The notes beneath the pieces are model-generated. The model was not told where the DNA came from, did not search any database, and saw only the letters and a list, made by a program, of their open reading frames with translations. A DNA stretch of 64,000 nucleotides from assembly GCA_009760855.2 (NCBI GenBank), contig WPIO01000011.1:6511001-6575000 (forward strand), given 5' to 3'. Position numbers and translations under genes: made by a program. Positions within the stretch are counted from its first letter, which is position 1; every line of letters begins with the position of its first letter. This document shows positions 55,096 to 64,000 of this stretch, piece by piece. This stretch comes from Cristatella mucedo (lineage: Eukaryota; Bryozoa; Phylactolaemata; Cristatellidae).

Positions 55096-56251
55096 TGAAT
55101 TTGAACCGTTCCGTGAGAATTGTCGCCTTGTGCGGCGCTTATGCATGCAGATTGTATGTGTGGTGTCGCTAACTGTGGAGCCGAATCCTAACCTGTGGAC
55201 GGTCAGTCACACGTTGCAAGAGCTGGCAAGCTTCACAATGATGACCACAATCATATCAGCAGAGGGACGATCGACGCACGGCAGTCAATGCGCAGGTGCA
55301 CGGTCAGCAGCAAAACAAAATCTGCGCAAGCCAGCCAGCTGCAAGCTGCATCCACTCGACAGCAAAGAGGTCGATAGCTTTAATTAACCTGTGCTGCCTT
55401 TCGATAAACGCAAACCGCCTGGTCACAGAAAAGTCCACGGGGCCCTGAGCCTCGGTAGCCACTCACTAATGGCCGGCGACGCTCTCTGTCCCTATCGTTC
55501 GTAGGCAGCATTTGTGGCGGCGTTCCATTTTAGGAGCCCGGCATGCAGCATGCCCGCCCTACCGCTACGATCGTTTGGCGACGAGCGCCAAGGCGAAACC
55601 GAAGCCACACTGGGTGCGTGACAGACAATCTCCGCAGGAATGTCTCTTCAGAGAGGCAAGCCACTCTGTGAAGCACGAGCTAGCGATAGAGCAAACGTCT
55701 GAGTGAGACTCCCTCGCCAGCTAAAAGTTGCGGTTCGCCAGCAGGCGGCGCCCTTCACACCACTGCTCGTGCGGTTGCAGTCCATCGAGACAGCCACAGA
55801 GGAGGTTGCCGCAGCCGGATGATGAGCTGGCTTTTGGCAGGCAGTGGAAGGCGATTTCGTTCGGCAGCGCACTGCCGCACGGCACTTCTGGGAGAGAGCG
55901 CGGTCGAGCAGCACGGGAGCGCTGCCGCGAGGCAAGAGCTCCTAGTCCTGCTTCAGCATCGAGGTCGCCACAGCAGTAAAGACCCTGCAAAAAAAGCCGG
56001 CAGCAGCAGCTGCAAGCTTGCAGCAGTCCGCTATCTCTTAAAGAGTCAATCTAAATAGGCCAGGCCGGATTACTAGTCAGATTAGCCAGTGCCTACTTAA
56101 AAAAACACAAAAAGCATGCCCGCAAGGGACAGGGTCAAAGCTGGCAGTGAGATACTTGAGCATCAGCCGGCCACGGGCACTGAGGCTAACGAGTACAGTC
56201 AGAGTAGTAGCCCGAGGAGTAGCCCGAGTAGCACACGCTTTTCCACCATGG
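55096..56251. other. Non-coding stretch
   Basis: Small overlapping frames only, with no start, splice or domain evidence. Confidence 0.4.
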
Positions 56252-56276
56252 CACACGCACACGTGCGCACACACAT

Positions 56277-56345
<69 letters not shown>
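56252..56345. repeat. (CA)n microsatellite
   Basis: Up to 35 uninterrupted CA units. A second tract lies at 56907-56998. Confidence 0.95.
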
Positions 56346-56347
<2 letters not shown>

Positions 56348-56906
56348 GAGCCTACTACTGTTTGGGGGTTGCAGCTTCGCTGCTGCTGCTGCCGCCGTGG
56401 CGGCTCAGCCGCACGAGGGGAGGCTCCTCTGTCCTTGGACGGAGAGCCGCATCCACACAGCAGGATCCCGGCAGTGGCGATAGACAGGCAAGAAGGAATC
56501 TCACAAATATGATTGCATTAGATGAGCGCTCGCTGCAAACAGCACACAGCCACTCGGCGAGCAGCTCGTCGTCACGCGGAGCGGCTGCAGTGCTAAATTC
56601 CTCTCAGTGCTGCCCTAATAGAGCCAAGCATGAGCTGTGGGACGACAAGGTGAAACTTGCAGGGGGGAAAAGGAAAGTAGAACGCAGGACTGATGTGCAT
56701 ATTCTACCCGATAAGAACTTCGTGAGCACAGCAGCCAAACCTAGGCTGCAGATTCTACAAAAATCCTCTTGGCAATCAAATAAAATTGGCAGCCAGGGAT
56801 ATGACCACAAGCCACAACCTGCCTCGACTGAGGGAACCAGCAGTGCTGCAGCTTCCCACTAAAATCGATTTAAGAATACAAAGAGCTATGCATAACCATT
56901 AAACTA

Positions 56907-56907
56907 T

Positions 56908-56957
<50 letters not shown>

Positions 56958-56998
56958 GCACGCACACACGCACGCGCACACACACACACACACACATA
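56907..56998. repeat. (CA)n microsatellite with CG interruptions
   Basis: CA repeats broken by GCACGC units. Confidence 0.95.
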
Positions 56999-57341
56999 CA
57001 TACATGAGCACTCACAAGCAAACAGTGGACAGACGAACCTGGCATAACAACATGTCTGGATACAATCAAACTTTTCTATATGTGTTACCTAAGGGTCAAC
57101 TGTAGCTCTTATTGCCAGAAGGCACCTTCCGTTTTTACAACTAATAGTTAATGAATGCACAGACGCCAAATGAAAGAAGCACTTGCAAGCAAGAGGGAAG
57201 CATAATACCAGGTGCCATTGATAACCAGGTTTTGATGTAAGGTATATGCATTTCACCGAGCTCTACTACATATGAAAGGAAGAACTACCAAAATGTAATG
57301 TATAGTGTAAGGAAATGTGGAGGGTGGTGCAGCCTGCGCAC

Positions 57342-57366
57342 GTAGCTGAGGCTCAGCCTCAGCTAC
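57342..57366. repeat. 25-bp palindrome
   Basis: GTAGCTGAGGCT, one central base, then its exact inverse. Confidence 0.9.
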
Positions 57367-57399
57367 AGCCTATCAACAACACTTGCAAACAGTGGAGGA

Positions 57400-58530
57400 C
57401 CTCTGTGTCGAGGATATCGCTGCTCGTATAAGATCCTGGTTACCTGTGAAGTCCCTTCTCCACTGAAAACAGCAGTTGCCAGACTAGTCACCAAAGAGCC
57501 TAGCCTAGATCACGAAAGCCTAAGTAACTGTCGTCCAGTCTCCTTTCTGCCATTCTCATCCAAGATACTTAAACGAGCGGTGGCAAGCAGCTAGACGATT
57601 ACATCAGTTCGTCAGATCTTGGTAGCAAGTTCCAAACGGGATTTATAGCTTACTATTCCATAGCAACGGCTCTGCTGAGGCTTTACACTGACCATCTGAA
57701 CAATGCTGATCAGAGTAGAGCCTATCCGCTGGTTCTCCAACATCTATCAGCAGCATTTGACTGCCAGGTCCTCCTGGAGTGCCTCTCAACACGCCTGAGT
57801 ATCAGTGGCTCAGCACTACAATGGGTTATGTTTTACAGGTGTTTCACTTGAGTGGTTTCAGGGTGTCGATGCAAATGGCTGCCGGTCATCCGAGGAGTCC
57901 TCAAGCCAGCCAGAAGACAGAGATAGCAGTAGGTGCAGCATGTAAGGTGCAGCAATGCTGGGAGCAGCAGCAGCCAGTCAGAGTAGCTGGCTATCCCCAG
58001 CGGAAGCAGAGCGCTGCTGCTTCACCACTTTCAATATGCAGAGCAAAGTTCTTACGCTGACGCACAAGGCCCACCAGGGCTTGGCTCCTCCATACCGAGC
58101 TGAATTGCTGCACCAGTTCAGCCTCCTCGTGCCCTAAGGTCCTGTGTGGACAATAAATTAGCTGCTCCATTCCTCTGCTTAAAGAGTGTTGGCAACAGAA
58201 GCTTTTGCTCTGCAGGTTCCAGACAGTGGGGCTCACTTCCATGATTCTTACACAATGACAACTGCTCTCCTGCTGCCGACTATGGCTCATCCTTTCCAGC
58301 CGTTCGGAGCTGCTGCTTCCATGCTACTCACTACCTCAACTGCTCTCCTGACTCTGCTATGCTTCCCACTTTCTCTTTCTCTGGCACGAGATTAAGTCCG
58401 TTGGCTACCGAATGCGTACCGAAAGCCGCTTGGCTATGAGTGCCCAATAGAAAACTCTCCTGAGTAACACCCACGCGGTCTTCGTGGCTTTGTGGAGTTA
58501 CAGATGGAGATGCATTACAATTGCGCTCAC
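57400..58530 (+). mobile_element. LINE-B, longest copy, with decayed reverse transcriptase
   Basis: Across several frames it retains the reverse-transcriptase start (CRPVSFLPFSSKILKR), a 'SALQW' segment near 57810, then the C-terminal LTLTHKAHQGLAPPYRAELL and the ending RMRTESRL-like block. The tail has GGCTTTGTGGAGTTACAGAT. Many stops make it inactive. Architecture is L2/CR1-like. Confidence 0.8.
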
Positions 58531-58794
58531 CTTGAATTGATGAGGTCGCCATTTAGGTAAAATGGATTGCATACCATGTTCGTATATGCAGCGTGCAAGC
58601 GTCGAAACACCTGAAATGAACGGACGCATCAAGCACTCTTCTTCGACGATCCTTGCGCAGCAAAAGAAAGTCAGCGTGGGCGTGGACATCTTGCATGTAC
58701 GATGCGGCGGCCACTCGCACGTTCAGAGAACAGTTCCACCAAGGTTGCGGCAATGTCGCTACATGAAGATGCGTCTTGTAGCAAAGCAAGATAA

Positions 58795-58982
58795 TAAATA
58801 AATAAATCCTAGCTGATTAAACAGCCTCTTTTTGTATAGCGACAGAAGAGCCTTTACGGCTATCACCACCGCTTGCAGTGGCGATAAAGGATCGCCCCGC
58901 CGCAGGAATCGAACCCACAACCTCGGGACCGAGGCCGTGAAAGCAGCCGCCTTACCTAGTGTGCCATCACGGCTCACCAAAT
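58795..58982 (-). mobile_element. SINE-1, near full length (family reference)
   Basis: All blocks are present: (AATA)n, TCCTAGCTGATTAAACAGCC, TATAGCGACAGAAGAGCC, CGGCTATCACCACCGCTTGC, GCAGGAATCGAACCCACAAC (B-box), GACCGAGGCCGTGAAAGC and CCTAGTGTGCCATCACGGC (A-box side). Confidence 0.9.
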
Positions 58983-59307
58983 CAAGCGATGCTCGGAATT
59001 CAGTCAGAACCGGTGGGGGAACGAGCCAGCTAGGGCCGCTGACCGGCAAAAAAAATAATCAGCACAGACCTAGACGCTACGAGTGCGGCTCACGGAGAGT
59101 CGGGCGATTGACTGGCGTAGCGAGGGGGGAGTGAGGCAGGCGCTGCAAGTGAGGAAGCACTGGCACAATGGATTGATGTGCGATGACACGTGGAAATAGA
59201 AAGCAAGGACCGATGAAAGAAAGTACACACACAAATGGGCATTGAATAGAAAAATTCCGAAACATCAGAGGAAAGAACAGCAGACTGACTGGAAGTAAAA
59301 AGTAAAG

Positions 59308-59470
59308 GTCAGCTGACTCAACAGACTCGTTTAAATAGGGGCTGAACAGCTTTAGGAGCTATCGCTCCTACTTGCAGTGGGCAATGCAATGAGGTATTGC
59401 CTGCTGAAGGACTCACGACCCACGACATGGGTCGTGAAGTGCCAGCACTTTACCTCTAGTCAAAGACCAA
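59308..59470 (-). mobile_element. SINE-1, diverged subtype
   Basis: GTCAGCTGACTCAACAGACT, CTACTTGCAGTGGGCAATGC, CACGACCCACGACATGGGTC and TTTACCTCTAGTCAAAGACC. Confidence 0.65.
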
Positions 59471-59764
59471 GGAGCTATTGCCTTGCACGGGTTGGAGCAC
59501 CGCGATGGGGGGGGGAGCATGCCCGAATAACCTCTCCGAGATAGCAGAGCCCAGGGTCACAGGTTCAGCCTCTTAGGCTTCAGGGCATGCCACTGCCTGC
59601 CCGGTGGGCTTCCGATGCCTCTCACAGCCAATCAATCACGTCAAAGCTCATTACCACAGCATAGTGCACACAGAACAGCACATCGATAGGTAGTTCAGCA
59701 GGCCTGCACAGAGCCCCGTATGACTAAGGGCACTGGCTTCAGAAAAGCCTAACCGAGAACTATT

Positions 59765-59767
<3 letters not shown>

Positions 59768-59846
<79 letters not shown>
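59768..59846. repeat. (CA)n microsatellite
   Basis: About 39 uninterrupted CA units. Confidence 0.97.
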
Positions 59847-59847
<1 letters not shown>

Positions 59848-60119
59848 ACGAAGGCAGCTTGCTCGGACGCAGCCACATACTGCCACGTCCCGATGGACAG
59901 CTCTTACGAACGAACTACACACCCTGGTCTGGACATGCCACGTGTAATTGGTCGAATTAAAAAACAATCAAAAGAGACTAGCTGCACCAGGTCATATATT
60001 TACGGCACAAAACCCCCTTAAGGCACCGAAGAGCAATTTAGTACTAACGCAGGGCCCTGCTCGGCAGACTTGGAAGGTTGCCGGAATGTTGGGAGCACCA
60101 CGGCCATGTCCTTACGACG

Positions 60120-60215
60120 GGATGCTGAGTGTATCAAAACAAGCAAACAAGGGATGCTGAGTGTATCAAAACAAGCAAACAAGGGATGCTGAGTGTATCA
60201 AAACAAGCAAACAAG
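60120..60215. repeat. 32-bp perfect tandem triplication
   Basis: Three exact copies of a 32-bp unit beginning GGATGCTGAGTGTATC at 60120, 60152 and 60184. Confidence 0.97.
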
Positions 60216-60322
60216 CACCGCAGTGGCCTTGCTAGCCCTAGCAACGCCAGTGCAGCACAGGCCGAAGCTGAAATTCAAGCTGCAAAAAAATCACTTGCTC
60301 TTATCTCTAGTGCCTCTCTTAC

Positions 60323-60353
<31 letters not shown>

Positions 60354-61861
60354 ACTCGTCCATCTCTGTGTCCATGTCTCTGTGGGCGTTCTCATATTGT
60401 GCAATACAAATGCATTACTATCATCACTATTATTATTATTAAATGTTAGCTTCACCTACTGACTCACAATTGCACGACGGCTTCCAGAATGGTTGGTCAC
60501 GTGGCAACAGAGCCACCCAAGAGAACTAGCAGATTAGATGCCCACAACAGACTTCTCACTAGGCGTTCTTAAGAAGGCATCAGTCTGAGTAAGGCGTAAG
60601 GCAAGTGGGAGTGCGCTACTTTAAATCACGTTTTCATGATTAAGAATCCTAACCGAACTTCACTGACTTGATCGGCACACGGCTGCTTCTGTGTGTGTGT
60701 GTGGGGGGGGGTACCTGCAGATCACTTTATGAGTGATGAGCACATTCAAACGTCCTGACAGCACACGAGCCTACTGATCGTGCTTTTCCTGACACCGTTA
60801 CATGCCTTGGTAGCCCACAAAGCTATAGGCACTCAATGAAACTTCATTTGAAGGGCATCACGTAGGGTAAGCCGTGATCATCGTTTCTCCATTACAATTG
60901 ATGCTAAGAAACCGCAACTCATTACGAGTCAGCCTCTGTGCATGCCTGCATGGTCATGCACTGAGAGATGATTTCAAGTAAGTTGGCTGTCAGAGGGAGC
61001 GTCGGGTGGGTGGTATCTCCTCTCTGTAACTTCTTCGAGCCCCAACTCCAGCTGTAGCACTGTGAGACTGACTGTGAGAGCTGACCTCTGGTTGTCAAGC
61101 GCCTTGGCCACAGCACCTGAGCACCTGTTGGCACTCATGAACTAGCTAGGGCACACCTAGCCGACTTACAGCAGGGCAGGAGGCTAGTCGTGAAGCCAGC
61201 TGCCGCCTGTGTGAGCCAGTGCAGCACTTCAGCCTGGGCAGCAGGGTGGAGTAGAGCAGGTGCCACTGGAGGCTGAGTCGGGCTACTACAGGTATGGGGT
61301 AGTAGGCCAGTGCAATGAGGCTAGGTCGGTACATTCACCGACATTGTCAGAACCGCTCGATCAGCCTGTTGCTACCTCAGGATGCCTCTGTCAGAGCATC
61401 CACCTTTTCCTGCAAAGCTGGATGCCCAGCCTTGCTGCTGCCAAGGTCGGACTGACCAAGGCAGCTCGAAACTGCTCAGCAGGCGTGCCTGCCAAGGACA
61501 TGCAGCTGCTAGTGATATTGCTGCAGGTGCTGCTGCTGCTCAAGGTACTGCTATCAGTGAAGTCACAGCAGCTTCAGAGGCTCTAGCAGCCTCGGTTTCG
61601 AGTGGATTTGTCCCCAGCATGGACGACAGCATGACCCCAGAAGCTTCTCGAGCCCTGTGCAAGCCAGCAGTAATGACCAAAGGTTACCGAAGCCAGCGAG
61701 GGGAGGGAAGCCAAGTGCACAGTTGGTGCATCTACATCGATCCAGAAGGTCAAGCCAGTTGGCAAGCCTGGCCATGCCCTGCCGGGACTGCTAGCCCTGC
61801 TGCTGGTAGCCTACGTTAGCAACTGTTCCAGAGATGGTTGATGGGTTTGCCCTTCTTTCAA
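60216..61861. other. Non-coding stretch
   Basis: (CT)n lies at 60330-60356, followed by a LINE-A-type tail (60390-60445). A 145-codon plus frame (61382-61819) has overlapping rivals and no known domain. No gene is called. Confidence 0.4.
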
Positions 61862-62525
61862 TAATGATAATTCATTTATACATAGTACCCTAAAAGAACT
61901 AAATCTCTTTCTAGGCACTTTGCATATACTGGAAAGGAAGCACGTCAACTTGTTAGTAATAACATACACAGTCTCAGCAACTTGAAATATGCTGCTTGCT
62001 GGAGAGCCAGTGCAGGTCGGTGAGAATGCACTGTTTCGACATTCACAAGAGATGAGACTTACTACCGAGTTTTTTTGCATGCACTGTAACTTCTTATTGC
62101 ACAGGCAGGAAGACCTTCGAGTAGTGAAGTCTACTCGGGATGTCACTCGTGCATGGACTAGCTTGGCCGTGGTACCACTGTCTAAGCAAGCCCAAATTTT
62201 TACAATGGCTTATGGCTGAGAGTAGGCAGACTTGACTGTGGAGCTGATGCGCTCATCTAGTCAAAGGTCACTTTGGAACAGGACACTGAGATTGCCAGAA
62301 GATACTATAATAGATCAGCAAGCCAGGCTCATTTTGAGAATTAGGCTTTACAATCTTGAGTAATACTGGGTTTGCCCATAATTAGCAAGTTGGTTTTACC
62401 GTCATTCAATTTGAGAAAGTTCACTGCCACCCAAGTGAAGATGTCAGCAATATAGGCTGCAAGTTAAGAGAGTTTGCCGTGCTGAAATGCAGAGAGGAAT
62501 CAAAGCACGGGCACAGGTGTGTTTC
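61862..62525 (-). mobile_element. LINE-A copy, 3' half
   Basis: Minus strand: tail (CTAAAAGAACTAAATCTC, TTTCTAGGCACTTTGCATAT), then coding remnants LADLHWLS-type (AGCCAGTGCAGGTCGGTGAG), TTRSDFTTR-like and a region matching the 9759-9900 interval. Confidence 0.8.
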
Positions 62526-62564
62526 ATTTGCACACAAATAAAGAAATATAAATATAAATAAAGG

Positions 62565-62660
62565 AAAAATAAAATAAAATTCATTTGTATAGCCCTCTAA
62601 GAGAACTTAATCTCTATTCAGGCACTTTACATGTGCCACGGGGCTCGAGCTCACGACCTC
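62565..62660 (-). mobile_element. SINE-2, left part, split by SINE-1
   Basis: AAAATTCATTTGTATAGCCC, AGAGAACTTAATCTCTATTC, GGGGCTCGAGCTCACGACCT, broken at TTATCA. Confidence 0.85.
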
Positions 62661-62849
62661 GGTTATCAGTGATGGCACACTAGGTAAGGCAGTTGCTCTT
62701 CACGACTTTGGTCCTGAGGTCGTGGGTTCAAATCCTTCGGTGCGCGATCCTTTATTATCGCTGCAAGCGGTGGTGATAGCCTTTAAGGCTCTTCTGACAC
62801 TATACAAAAAGAGGCTTATAAATCAGCTAGTATTTTTTTTTTATCAACA
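62661..62849 (+). mobile_element. SINE-1 inserted in SINE-2
   Basis: GTGATGGCACACTAGGTAAG (A-box side), ACGACTTTGGTCCTGAGGTC, B-box GGTTCAAATCC, GGTGGTGATAGCCTTTAAGG and a T-rich tail. TTATCA occurs on both sides. Confidence 0.9.
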
Positions 62850-62905
62850 GCATTCAACTTGACCTTGATCAGGGCAAGGGCCTTAACCACTGGCACAAGC
62901 CATCG
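62850..62905 (-). mobile_element. SINE-2, right part
   Basis: After the repeated TTATCA: CAACTTGACCTTGATCAGGG and CCTTAACCACTGGCACAAGC, the 5' part of SINE-2 on the minus strand. Confidence 0.8.
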
Positions 62906-63650
<745 letters not shown>

Positions 63651-64000
63651 TAAAGAGATTTCAAAATGTAGACGTTCAAGGCGGTCGGTTATCCATTGAG
63701 CCTCTATCTTAGGCCTCTTCTTTTTGCTAGCTATGCCCTCCTTCTCACCCAAGTCATCACAAAACCCAATCTGGGTGTCAATCTCTTTTAGTCCGATGAC
63801 ACTTAGCTCTACTGATCCGCCGACTCTTCTGAACCTTGCTCAGCATCCAACCCCCATAACTCCCTTTCAGCCTGCATCGAGGACATTTGCAATCCGACGG
63901 CCACTGACTTCCTGAAGCCTTATTATGATAAAAACCAGTGTAATGGTTAAGGGCAAGCCGAGCATCATCGTCGTCGAATTGCAAGACCTCACCTTCAGGA
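63651..64000. other. Window end, non-coding
   Basis: Nothing recognised. Confidence 0.4.

Noticed and set aside
58900-58982. True tRNA genes at the B-box matches
   Set aside because: Each is joined to the same SINE body and tail, and the arms do not fold as a normal cloverleaf.
60120-60215. CRISPR-like array
   Set aside because: The 32-bp units are contiguous with no spacers, and the setting is eukaryotic. A plain tandem repeat.

Overview
The window looks like nuclear DNA of an animal, probably an invertebrate. It contains a complete, intron-bearing Par-6 gene (a metazoan cell-polarity gene). Around it lies very repeat-rich non-coding DNA: two L2/CR1-like LINE families, two tRNA-derived SINE families, Tc1-type DNA transposons, a Ty1/copia LTR element and many long microsatellites. 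Nothing bacterial, viral or organellar was seen, and the phylum cannot be fixed from the sequence alone. Most open frames in the window are by-products of microsatellites or GC-rich stretches.

Two protein-coding genes can be supported. (1) par-6, plus strand, 37805-49916, has three coding exons (37805-37861, 45139-45370, 49177-49916) that join in phase into a protein of about 342 residues with a PB1 domain, a semi-CRIB and a PDZ domain. A TATA box lies 80 bp upstream of the ATG and a poly(A) signal lies at 51384. (2) An unidentified minus-strand gene ends at 2946. Its terminal exon (2946-5214) encodes about 755 residues of disordered Ala/Ser/Pro/Arg-rich protein. Upstream exons at 16572-16929, 19807-19928 and 22367-22447 have good splice sites and matching phases. 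Two more exons are possible at 28975-29099 and 37320-37553. If the last is right, this gene starts 251 bp from the Par-6 ATG, head to head, and spans about 34.6 kb.

Layout. 1-2640: LINE tail and unassigned DNA. 2641-5214: last exon of the minus gene. 5215-37319: its introns, holding LINE copies (7.9-10.1 kb), a deleted copia element inside a SINE (10.8-13.7 kb), SINE and Tc1 copies, and large microsatellites. 36.8-39.1 kb: GC-rich promoter region. 37.8-49.9 kb: Par-6, with repeats in its introns. 49.9-64 kb: Par-6 3' UTR, then repeat-dominated DNA with no supported gene.

The repeats record their own order of insertion. A SINE was split by the copia element, which was then hit by a second SINE. 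Another SINE sits inside a member of the second SINE family. LINE copies repeatedly lie tail to tail. One SINE family shares its 3' tail with the L2-like LINE. A separate class of short, nearly perfect hairpins recurs across the window; the largest has 47-bp arms.
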